From contig PBLG01000008.1 in the NCBI GenBank assembly GCA_002722315.1, positions 1 through 64,000 on the forward strand: a stretch of DNA of 64,000 nt, given 5' to 3'. Shown in pieces: positions 21,032 to 27,905 of this stretch. Position numbers and translations under genes: made by a program. The stretch's first letter is position 1; each line of letters begins with the position of its first letter. Below the pieces are notes generated by a model that ran no database searches, was not told the DNA's origin, and saw nothing but the letters and a program-made list of their open reading frames with translations. This DNA is from Lysobacterales bacterium (GTDB lineage: Bacteria; Pseudomonadota; Gammaproteobacteria; Xanthomonadales; Wenzhouxiangellaceae).

Positions 21032-22057
21032 TTGAAAGTCTCCGATTTCACGTTCGATCTTCCCGAAGAGTTGATCGCCCAGGCGCCTTTGCCCGAGCGC
21101 AGCGCCAGCCGCCTGCTGGTCATGGGCCGGGAACATGATGGCCTGGATGATCGAAGCTTCTCCGAGCTCGATGAACTGCTCGATCCCGGCGATCTGCTGG
21201 TATTCAACAACACCCGCGTCATCCCGGCGCGCTTGCATGCGAAGAAGGAAACCGGCGGCAGGGCCGAACTGCTGATCGAGCGCGTTCTGGATTCACGATC
21301 GGCGCTCGCGCAGATCGGTATCAACCGCAAGCCGGCGCCGGGATCGGCGCTGATCGAATCGGAAACCGGTGCACGCATCCGGGTGGAGGGTCGGCAGGAC
21401 GAGTTCTGGCATCTGCGCCTGGATTCCGAAACCGGAGACTGGCTGGCGCTGCTCGAGCGCGCCGGTCACATGCCGTTGCCGCCCTATATCCAGCGCCGGG
21501 ATCTCCCGGAGGACCGTGAACGTTACCAGACGGTCTACGCCCAGGAACCCGGCGCCGTCGCGGCCCCGACCGCCGGGCTGCATTTCGACGACGCGTTGTT
21601 CGCACGACTCGATCGGCGCGGCATCCACCGGGCGTTCTGCACGCTGCACGTCGGGGCCGGGACCTTCCAGCCGGTACGAGTGGAAGAGGTCGAGGAACAT
21701 CGCATGCATCCGGAGTGGATTCGGGTCGACCAATCCCTGGTCGAGCGAATCGCCGCCACCCGAGCGGCCGGCAACCGGGTCGTTGCCGTGGGCACCACCG
21801 CAGTGCGCGCATTGGAGACCGCCGCGGCCGAAGGCGAACTCAAGCCGTTTGCCGGCGACAGCCGGATATTCATCTATCCCGGTTACCGGTTCCAGGTGGT
21901 CGATGCCCTGATCACCAACTTTCACCTGCCGGGATCGACGCTGATGATGCTGGTATCGGCGTTTTCGAGCCGCGATCGCATTCTTGCCGCGTACCGGCAC
22001 GCGGTGGAGCAGCGGTATCGGTTCTTCAGTTACGGGGATGCGATGTTGATTCGGTGA
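21032..22057 (+). CDS. queA: S-adenosylmethionine:tRNA ribosyltransferase-isomerase
   Basis: The 341-residue enzyme makes epoxyqueuosine in tRNA. The conserved start KVSDFTFDLPEELIAQAPLP and the motifs FNNTRVIPARL, PPYIQRR, YAQEPGAVAAPTAGLHF and ITNFHLPGSTLMMLVSAF are all present. The only start compatible with the conserved N-terminus is TTG 21032; no strong Shine-Dalgarno sequence is visible. The usual partner genes tgt and yajC do not follow. A repeat-rich stretch follows instead. Confidence 0.96.
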   Translation: MKVSDFTFDLPEELIAQAPLPERSASRLLVMGREHDGLDDRSFSELDELLDPGDLLVFNNTRVIPARLHAKKETGGRAELLIERVLDSRSALAQIGINRKPAPGSALIESETGARIRVEGRQDEFWHLRLDSETGDWLALLERAGHMPLPPYIQRRDLPEDRERYQTVYAQEPGAVAAPTAGLHFDDALFARLDRRGIHRAFCTLHVGAGTFQPVRVEEVEEHRMHPEWIRVDQSLVERIAATRAAGNRVVAVGTTAVRALETAAAEGELKPFAGDSRIFIYPGYRFQVVDALITNFHLPGSTLMMLVSAFSSRDRILAAYRHAVEQRYRFFSYGDAMLIR

Positions 22058-22148
22058 GCGGCTTTGTGCCGCTTTGCGCATGCGGGGCCGGAAGGCCGTC
22101 GGGCTTTCGATTCCAATCTATGGCTTTTGACTTCCAAGCTCTAACTGC

Positions 22149-22190
22149 AACTTCAACTTCAACTTCAACTTCAACTTCAACTTCAACTTC
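22149..22190. repeat. Hexanucleotide microsatellite (AACTTC)7
   Basis: Seven exact head-to-tail copies of AACTTC. A shorter degenerate form (GAAGTT on the other strand) occurs at the same place in repeat copy A, near 545. Confidence 0.95.
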
Positions 22191-22560
22191 AACTGCATTT
22201 CGCCCCGCGCTGCGCGCTTGCGGGCGACCTACTTTTGTCAGTCGCGACAAAAGTAGGCAAAAGCGCTTTTTACAGGCGGCAGAGGGTTGCGGTGCGGGTT
22301 GGTCGGACCGGGGGTTAGGTGTTTGATTGCGGCATTGGCTGGAGATCTTTTTGCCCGATCGTCATGTGCATCTTGGCTTGCGGGCGGCGACGGGATTCCG
22401 GCTTCGATGGTTATCGGAGCGGGGTCATCTCGATCGTGCTCACACGCGTCTGTTGGGGATGCTGAAGTGGGTTCCAACTTGGGGCGGTGAGGGCTTGTGC
22501 GGGCCTGGTTGCGGTCGGTGTTCTTGCCCGGTGGCGGGCATGATGAAGTTGCCCGAAATG
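22149..22560 (-). repeat. Dispersed non-coding repeat, copy B
   Basis: The reverse complement of this stretch aligns with 80-570. It includes an 11-bp perfect hairpin (CTACTTTTGTC and its complement) at 22229-22256. No gene is supported here. Together with the following repeats, the whole interval 22058-23109 lacks protein-coding genes. Confidence 0.8.
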
Positions 22561-22564
22561 TCTT

Positions 22565-22637
22565 GTAGGAGCGGTCTCCAGGCCGCGATTGGGATAAAGC
22601 TATCGGCGCCAGGAGACGCCTCCTGCGAAAAGCTGGA
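22565..22637. repeat. REP-like doublet (GTAGGAGCGGTCTCCAGG type)
   Basis: GTAGGAGCGGTCTCCAGG starts at 22565, and a diverged inverted partner, GGCGCCAGGAGACGCCTCCT, lies about 25 bases downstream. The same core recurs at 63122 and 63281. This is the layout of a REP doublet. Confidence 0.65.
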
Positions 22638-23053
22638 AAGACAGAGTTCGTGGGTCAGGGTCGCGTCCCCGCCGCGCTTTGCGCTTCGCATCGATCCCTC
22701 TCCCCCAGCCAAATAAAAAAGGCCCGGCTTTTCGGCCGCGGTGATTTTATTTGCAGGTTCTCGGCGCGTGCTGGTCGCTCAGGCCTGCGGGCCGGCTAGT
22801 TCCAGGATTGACTGCGCGCCGTTGGCGCTTGCCCTCGCTGCGCTCGGGTAGCTACGCGCTTTGCGCTTCGCATCGATCCCTCTCCCCCAGCCATAAAAAA
22901 AGCCCGGCAGAGCCGGGCTGTTCCTTTTCGCGCGTTCTCGGTGCGTGCTGGTCGTTCAGGACTGCGGGCCGGCATGCTCCGGGATGGACTGCGCGCCGTT
23001 GGCGCTTGCCCTCGCTGCGCTCGGGTAGCTACGCGCTTTGCGCTTCGCATCGA

Positions 23054-23126
23054 TCCCTCTCCCCCAGCCAAATAAAAAAGGCCCGGCTTTCGGCCGGGCC
23101 TTTTTTATTTGGCTGGGGGAGAGGGA
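23054..23126. repeat. 73-bp perfect palindrome at the tRNA-Gln 3' end
   Basis: Two 34-bp arms (23054-23087 and 23093-23126) are perfectly complementary around the loop TTTCG. The right arm consists of the last 17 bases of tRNA-Gln plus half of its terminator. Confidence 0.95.
23071..23109 (-). terminator. Terminator of tRNA-Gln (symmetrical, A/T flanks on both sides)
   Basis: An 8-bp GC stem (GGCCCGGC/GCCGGGCC) is flanked by AATAAAAAA and TTTTTTATT, so it can act in both directions. Confidence 0.85.
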
Positions 23127-23183
23127 TTCGAACCCCCGCTGACGGAGTCAGAGTCCGTAGTCCTACCACTAGACGATCCCCCA
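23110..23183 (-). tRNA. tRNA-Gln (anticodon CTG)
   Basis: The minus strand folds as a 74-base tRNA with encoded CCA. The acceptor stem is TGGGGGA/TCCCCCA, with a D arm containing TAGTGGTAGGA. The anticodon stem ACGGA/TCCGT encloses the loop CTCTGAC, giving anticodon CTG, and the T loop is GGTTCGAATC. It lies 185 bases downstream of rpsI on the same strand. Confidence 0.96.
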
Positions 23184-23368
23184 TGAGACCGTTGTGTTGC
23201 GCCGAGGCCGGATGCTTGTCGAACCGAACCCGGCTACATCCGTCTGGCGAGCGAGATTTCGTTGCTGGGAAGGCTTGGGTCGGCGAAGGAAGCGCAGTGT
23301 ACGTATTGTGTACATGAGCATTCCGTAGCCAACCCAAACGCAGCCAGCAGCGAAAGGTCGCCGCCAGA

Positions 23369-23761
23369 TCAGCGCTTGGAGTATTGGGTGGCTTTACGTG
23401 CCTTGTGCAAACCAATCTTCTTCCGCTCCACGGCGCGCGCGTCGCGGGTCAGGAAGCCGGCCGTGCGCATTTCGCCGCGAAGGTTCTCGTCGTACTCGGT
23501 CAGCGCACGGGCCAGTCCCAGGCGCAGCGCGCCGGCCTGACCGGTGGTGCCGCCGCCGGAAACCGTGGCGTGGATGTCGAACTTGTCGGCGAGCTTGATG
23601 AGTTCCAGCGGCTGGCGCGCGATCATGCGCGCGGTTTCGCGGCCGAAGAACTCATCGATCGGCTTCTTGTTGACGATGATCTGGCCGGTGCCGCGGCGCA
23701 GGAAAACCCGCGCGGTGGAGGTCTTGCGGCGACCGGTTCCGTAAAACTGTTCGTTGGACAT
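23369..23761 (-). CDS. rpsI: 30S ribosomal protein S9
   Basis: The 130-residue protein has the S9 N-terminus ([19 protein letters not shown]), the [19 protein letters not shown] block and the basic tail [11 protein letters not shown] that reaches the P-site tRNA. It forms the usual rplM-rpsI operon, 31 bases after rplM. Confidence 0.98.
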   Translation of the reverse strand: MSNEQFYGTGRRKTSTARVFLRRGTGQIIVNKKPIDEFFGRETARMIARQPLELIKLADKFDIHATVSGGGTTGQAGALRLGLARALTEYDENLRGEMRTAGFLTRDARAVERKKIGLHKARKATQYSKR

Positions 23762-23792
23762 TGCTTGATCCTGGTTTTCTATTGCGTTCCGC

Positions 23793-24221
23793 TTACAGTT
23801 CCAGCGCGCGCGGCTGCTGTGCCGAGTGCGGGTGCTGATCGCCGGCGTAGACCTTGAGCTTCTTGAGCATCGCGCGACCCAGCGGGTTCTTCGGCATCAT
23901 GCCCTTGACCGACTGCTGGATGACCCGCTCGGGGTGCTTGTCCAGAAGCTTCTCGAGGTTGATCGACTTGAGATTGCCGATGTAGCCCGTGTGGTGGTGG
24001 TACATCTTGTCGGTCATCTTGCGACCGGTCACGGCGATCTTCTCGGCGTTGATCACGACGACGTAGTCACCGGTGTCGACGTGCGGCGTGAATTCCGGCT
24101 TGTGCTTGCCGCGCAGTCGCCGGGCGATTTCGCTCGACAGGCGGCCGAGGTTCTTTCCGGCAGCGTCGACGACAAGCCATTCGCGGCGGACTTCATGCGG
24201 TTTTGCGCTGAAAGTTTTCAT
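23793..24221 (-). CDS. rplM: 50S ribosomal protein L13
   Basis: The 142-residue protein shows L13 features: the start [20 protein letters not shown], the [19 protein letters not shown] block, and [19 protein letters not shown]. It is the first gene of the rplM-rpsI operon, with a likely promoter about 50 bases upstream. Confidence 0.98.
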   Translation of the reverse strand: MKTFSAKPHEVRREWLVVDAAGKNLGRLSSEIARRLRGKHKPEFTPHVDTGDYVVVINAEKIAVTGRKMTDKMYHHHTGYIGNLKSINLEKLLDKHPERVIQQSVKGMMPKNPLGRAMLKKLKVYAGDQHPHSAQQPRALEL

Positions 24222-24273
24222 GATTATTTCTTTGCCCCAGAAAATCGGAACACGGGTTCAGTAAAGAGCGGGA

Positions 24274-24302
24274 ATGTTACTAGATTTCCGAGCGCCAGGC
24301 AA
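24274..24302 (-). promoter_or_regulatory. Probable sigma-70 promoter of rplM-rpsI
   Basis: On the minus strand, TTGCCT and TAACAT are separated by exactly 17 bases, putting the transcription start near 24267, about 45 bases before the rplM ATG. Each hexamer matches four of six consensus positions. Confidence 0.5.
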
Positions 24303-24414
24303 GCCCCTTGGCGGTTTTTGTCGCCGGGCGTAACCTGGCCCGCCTTGTTTGCCGCCCTCCCGTCGCGAGGGGCCTGACGGCACCGCAGCAGGAAGGGTTG
24401 TGAATAAGGCGGGA

Positions 24415-24470
24415 GGAACCTCTGAACAAGTCTGCACCGGCGCGCCCGCGCAGACTTGTTCAGAGGTTCC
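24415..24470. repeat. 21-bp perfect inverted repeat after amiC
   Basis: GGAACCTCTGAACAAGTCTGC (24415-24435) and its exact complement (24450-24470) flank a 14-bp GC-rich loop. It begins immediately after the amiC stop codon. There is no T tract, so it resembles a REP-type palindrome more than a classical terminator; it may still protect the 3' end of the mRNA. Confidence 0.85.
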
Positions 24471-25781
24471 TTAGCCGGTCGGGATCTCCAGCACGGCGCC
24501 GGGATGGATCACGTCGCCCTGTATGGCGTTGGCCTGGCGCAGCCGGTTCAGGCTGACCGAATATCGCTGGGCGATGGTGCCCAGCGTGTCGCCCCGCTGC
24601 ACCACGTAGCGCGCCGGGTCGCCGCGATTGGCGGCAAACCAGGTGCCGCGCGGCGCGGTCTGGCGAAAATGCTGTTCGATGCCGCGCCGGATCGCCGTGG
24701 CCAGTTCGGCCCGGTGCCGGCGCGAGCCCAGGTTGGCTTCGTCGCTGGGGTTGCTGATGAAACCGACTTCCACCAGCACGCTGGGGACGTCCGGGGAGCG
24801 CAGTACGACGAAGTTGGCGCTTTCGACCTGCTTGCGGTGGTTGCGCCCGACCGCGCCGAGTTCGTCCAGGATCTTGCCTGCCGCGGTCTGGCTGTATTCC
24901 ATCGAGGCGTTCTGAGACAGGTCCAGCAGCACCGATCGCAGCATGTCGTCGCTCTGTTCCAGGTCGACGCCGCCGATCAGGTCGGCCTCGTTTTCGCTCT
25001 GCGCCAGCAGTCTCGCCGCCTGGCTGGAGGCGCCGCTGCGCGAAAGCACGTATACGGAACTGCCCCTGACGCGGCGATCGCGGAAGGCGTCGGCGTGCAG
25101 AGAGACGAAAAGGTCGGCGCGCGCCTCGCGGGCGCGTTCGAATCGCTCGTTGAGCGGTACGTAGTAGTCGCCGGTGCGGATCATCACCGGGTGCATGCCG
25201 GGCGCATCCTCGATCTGCCGTTCCAGTTCGGCGGCCAGCGCGAGCACGATGTTCTTCTCGTACATGCCGCTGGGACCGATGGCGCCGGGATCCTCGCCGC
25301 CGTGGCCGGCGTCGATGGCCACGATCATGTCGCGATTGTCTTCGGGCAGGCTGCGGGCGACCGATCGGACGCGTTCCTCGGCCGACGTGGCATTCCTGGG
25401 AAACAGGTCGAGCCCCAGCCGGTGGCCGTAACGACCGGTCGGCGCGAGGAGGAAACTCTTGACGCGGGAAGCGTCGGCAAGGTCGAGCACCACACGCAGG
25501 TCGTCGCCGTCGCGAATGCCGTGGCGCACCTTGCGCACCACGCCGCTGACTTCGGGGTCGATTTCGGGTTCCAGCGCCATGCTGGTGCGATCGATGTCGA
25601 CGACAAGCCGGTCCGGACCTTCCAGCGCGAAGACCTTGTACTCCACTTCGCGGTCGAGATCGAGCACCACCCGGGTCTTGTCGGGACCGGCCCAGACGCG
25701 CACGTTTTCGACCTCGCCGGCGACCAGCGAGCCGGCCAGGCAGAGCAGCATCAGGCAGATTGAAAGGGCTCTCGAGTCCAT
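24471..25781 (-). CDS. amiC: N-acetylmuramoyl-L-alanine amidase with AMIN and LysM domains
   Basis: This periplasmic cell-wall amidase is 436 residues from ATG 25781. A signal peptide (LSICLMLLCLAGSLVAG) is followed by an AMIN domain that targets septal peptidoglycan. The zinc Amidase_3 domain holds DAGHGGEDPGA, SLHADAF and VEVGFISNP. A C-terminal LysM repeat (YVVQRGDTLGTIAQRYSVSL) binds peptidoglycan. AmiB/AmiC enzymes split daughter cells and need EnvC or NlpD activation. The longer frame (to 25856) only adds a poor n-region. The gene is not in the usual tsaE-amiB-mutL context. Confidence 0.93.
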   Translation of the reverse strand: MDSRALSICLMLLCLAGSLVAGEVENVRVWAGPDKTRVVLDLDREVEYKVFALEGPDRLVVDIDRTSMALEPEIDPEVSGVVRKVRHGIRDGDDLRVVLDLADASRVKSFLLAPTGRYGHRLGLDLFPRNATSAEERVRSVARSLPEDNRDMIVAIDAGHGGEDPGAIGPSGMYEKNIVLALAAELERQIEDAPGMHPVMIRTGDYYVPLNERFERAREARADLFVSLHADAFRDRRVRGSSVYVLSRSGASSQAARLLAQSENEADLIGGVDLEQSDDMLRSVLLDLSQNASMEYSQTAAGKILDELGAVGRNHRKQVESANFVVLRSPDVPSVLVEVGFISNPSDEANLGSRRHRAELATAIRRGIEQHFRQTAPRGTWFAANRGDPARYVVQRGDTLGTIAQRYSVSLNRLRQANAIQGDVIHPGAVLEIPTG

Positions 25782-26015
25782 GAACGGGGCTTTGCGCTTT
25801 CTCCGGTTCCCTACATTCAATACTATGCACCGAATCAATACGGTTTGCAAGAGCAAAAAGTCTATTCATTTTAGCTAGATACGAGATGAATGTGACCTGA
25901 ATGCTCATGGGCTTCCGGTAAATGGGCGTTCCCCGCTGCGTCGGCGCTTGAATTATTCTTGGGCGGCAGCATCTCTAATTCAGTTTCGATAACCCGCCAC
26001 AAGGAGTCCGGAATC

Positions 26016-26306
26016 ATGTCCAGTGAAGGTCTGCATGCGCCGCGCGAGCGCTTGAGCAAGAAAACCCTGGCGATGCACCACGCCATCGTGTCGCTGATGG
26101 AGGAACTGGAGGCGGCCGACTGGTATCGTCAGCGCGCCGACGACTGCGAGGACGAGGCGCTCAAGGACATCCTCCTGCACAACATGCGCGAGGAAATCGA
26201 GCACGCGGCAATGGTGCTGGAGTGGCTGCGGCGCAACGACGACGATTTCGACGAGCAGCTTCGCAAGTTCCTGTTCAAGGAAGGCGAGGTGACCGAGCAC
26301 CACTGA
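26016..26306 (+). CDS. Encapsulated ferritin (EncFtn) family protein
   Basis: The 96-residue protein closely resembles Rhodospirillum rubrum EncFtn: HAIVSLMEELEAADWYRQR in helix 1 and EEIEHAAMVLEWLRRND in helix 2. The ferroxidase ligands correspond to E30, E60 and H63. EncFtn forms a decamer of dimers that oxidises Fe(II) and normally works inside an encapsulin nanocompartment. Here the protein stops right after the folded domain (ending EVTEHH), with no cargo-loading peptide, and no encapsulin gene is in the window. AAGGAG precedes ATG 26016. It is divergent from amiC. Confidence 0.9.
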   Translation: MSSEGLHAPRERLSKKTLAMHHAIVSLMEELEAADWYRQRADDCEDEALKDILLHNMREEIEHAAMVLEWLRRNDDDFDEQLRKFLFKEGEVTEHH

Positions 26307-26322
26307 AGCACTGGAGCGGGAT

Positions 26323-27006
26323 TCAAGGACGCAGAATCCTGAGCCACCACCAGAAGTTGACCAGCCCCATCATGGATGCGGCCACGTAGGTGAACGCGGC
26401 CGCAGTCAGGATCTTGCGCGCCGCGCCCCGATCCTCCTGCTTGAGGTAGCCGCCCTGGGTGAGGATGGGCAGGGCGCGGCGAAAGCTCGCGTCCAGCTCG
26501 GTCGGCAGGGTGACCAGGTGGACCAGGATGCCCGAGGCCAGCGCGGCAAGGCCGACCAGCAAAAGGGTCAGGCCGGCGCTGGGAATCTTCAGCGCGATCA
26601 GCGCCACCGGCATCAGCGCGATCAGCACCATGCCCAGCTTCTGGAATTTCTGCACCGATTTGACCATTCGGGTGCGTGCGATCAGCGGCTGGTAGCCGTC
26701 GGCGTGCTGTATCGCGTGGCCCACTTCGTGCGCCGCCACCGTGACCGCGGTCAGCGAGGCCGTGCCGTAATTGGCCGGACTCAGACGGACCACGCGCGCT
26801 TCAGGATCGTAATGGTCGCCCTGTTCGGTCTGCTCGACCGCCACCGATTCGAGACCCGATCTATCGAGCAGGTGGCGCGCCAGCTGACCGCCGGTGCCCG
26901 GATAGCGGTCGGCGGGCTGTGAATAACGCTTCATGACGCGCTGCACCCACCAGCCGGGCAGGACCACGACGCCCAGCAGCAGGACGATTCCGAGAATGAT
27001 GTGCAT
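26323..27006 (-). CDS. Membrane-embedded neutral zinc metallopeptidase (YugP family)
   Basis: The 227-residue protein has an N-terminal membrane helix (LGIVLLLGVVVLPGWW), the zinc motif HEVGHAIQH near residue 93, two hydrophobic helices, and the family pattern LPTELDASFRRAL with the third likely metal ligand. YugP proteins are putative membrane proteases of unknown substrate. It begins three bases after rsmI on the same strand, so the two are probably co-transcribed. Confidence 0.9.
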   Translation of the reverse strand: MHIILGIVLLLGVVVLPGWWVQRVMKRYSQPADRYPGTGGQLARHLLDRSGLESVAVEQTEQGDHYDPEARVVRLSPANYGTASLTAVTVAAHEVGHAIQHADGYQPLIARTRMVKSVQKFQKLGMVLIALMPVALIALKIPSAGLTLLLVGLAALASGILVHLVTLPTELDASFRRALPILTQGGYLKQEDRGAARKILTAAAFTYVAASMMGLVNFWWWLRILRP

Positions 27007-27009
27007 CTG

Positions 27010-27864
27010 TCAGGCGTCTCTGAACGATTCGACCAGGGCGAATGCCTCGCGGCGGTCCATGCCGCCGACCCTGGCAAGTATCCGCGCGGCGCGCGCCGGC
27101 GGCAGCTCCGCGGCCAGTTCGCGGGCGAGCAGCGTGGTGTCCAGGCTTCGAGCCAGGGCTTCGTCCGTGGCGCCCTCGATGAGCAAGACAGCCTCGCCGC
27201 GTTGCTGGTCCGGGTCGCCCTGGACCCAGGCCGCGAGTGCCTCGAGGCGATCGCGGCGAATGGTTTCGAAGCGCTTGGTCAACTCCCGCCCCACGGCCGC
27301 CAGCCGATTCGCGCCCAGCGCGGCGGCGGCGTCCGTCAGGACCGGAACAAGGTCGCGCGCCGGCACGTAGAACATCAGCGTGGCGCGCTCGCGCGAAAGT
27401 GACTCCAGCCGCTTGCGGCGCTGGCCGGCTTTTGCCGGTAGAAAACCTTCGAAGCAGAACCGGTCGCAGGCCAGGCCGGCCGCCGAAAGAGCCGCGATGG
27501 CGGCGCAGGGCCCGGGTACCGGGGAGACGCGGATTCCCGCCGCATGGGCGCGGTCGACCAGCCGGTAGCCGGGATCGGAAATCAGCGGCGTGCCCGCGTC
27601 GGAGACCAGCGCCACATCTCGTCCACCGATCATCAGCTCGATTAGCTCCTCGACCGCGCGCGATTCGTTGTGATCGTGCAGCGCCACCCAGCGCGGCGGT
27701 TTCTCGCGCGGCGGCAGCAGCTTCCGACTCACGCGGGTGTCCTCGGCGGCGATCACGTCGGCCTCGGCCAGCACGTCCCGCGCTCGGGGCGAAAGGTCGT
27801 CGAGGTTGCCCAGCGGGGTGGCGACGATCCACAGCGTCCCGGGTTCGGCCGATGTTCGGGTCAA
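27010..27864 (-). CDS. rsmI: 16S rRNA (cytidine-1402-2'-O)-methyltransferase
   Basis: The 284-residue enzyme has TP-methylase motifs: LWIVATPLGNLDDLSPRA at the start, AEDTR, LVSDAGTPLISDPGYR and VPGPCAAIAAL. It methylates the ribose of C1402 in the decoding centre. The start is TTG 27864, with GGAAAGAG upstream. It is divergent from lpoA, as in other gammaproteobacteria. Confidence 0.96.
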   Translation of the reverse strand: MTRTSAEPGTLWIVATPLGNLDDLSPRARDVLAEADVIAAEDTRVSRKLLPPREKPPRWVALHDHNESRAVEELIELMIGGRDVALVSDAGTPLISDPGYRLVDRAHAAGIRVSPVPGPCAAIAALSAAGLACDRFCFEGFLPAKAGQRRKRLESLSRERATLMFYVPARDLVPVLTDAAAALGANRLAAVGRELTKRFETIRRDRLEALAAWVQGDPDQQRGEAVLLIEGATDEALARSLDTTLLARELAAELPPARAARILARVGGMDRREAFALVESFRDA

Positions 27865-27905
27865 AGACTCTTTCCGTTGCGAATAACGACGTTATTATGG
27901 CACCC

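Larger units (their letters stand above)
22675..23126. repeat. Tandem array of ~180-bp units carrying tRNA-Gln 3' ends
   Basis: Units begin at 22675, 22857 and 23034 with CGCTTTGCGCTTCGCATCGA or a close form. Each then has TCCCTCTCCCCCAGCCA (22695-22711, 22877-22893, 23054-23070), identical to the 3' end of tRNA-Gln but in the opposite orientation to the gene. A hairpin with A/T flanks follows each copy. The spacer of units 1 and 2 shares long identical runs such as TGCGCGCCGTTGGCGCTTGC. Confidence 0.9.

Noticed and set aside
20881-21378. N-terminal extension of the kynU frame
   Set aside because: It lies antisense to queA, and the kynureninase homology begins at ATG 20880.
22675-23126. CRISPR array or phage attachment site at the repeats near tRNA-Gln
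   Set aside because: The units are too long and too few for CRISPR, with no unique spacers. The tRNA-end copies are inverted relative to the gene and no integrase is nearby, so an attachment pair is not supported.
22751-23317. 188-codon frame across the tRNA-Gln array
   Set aside because: It translates tandem repeat DNA and the tRNA itself; its repeated peptide reflects the DNA duplication.
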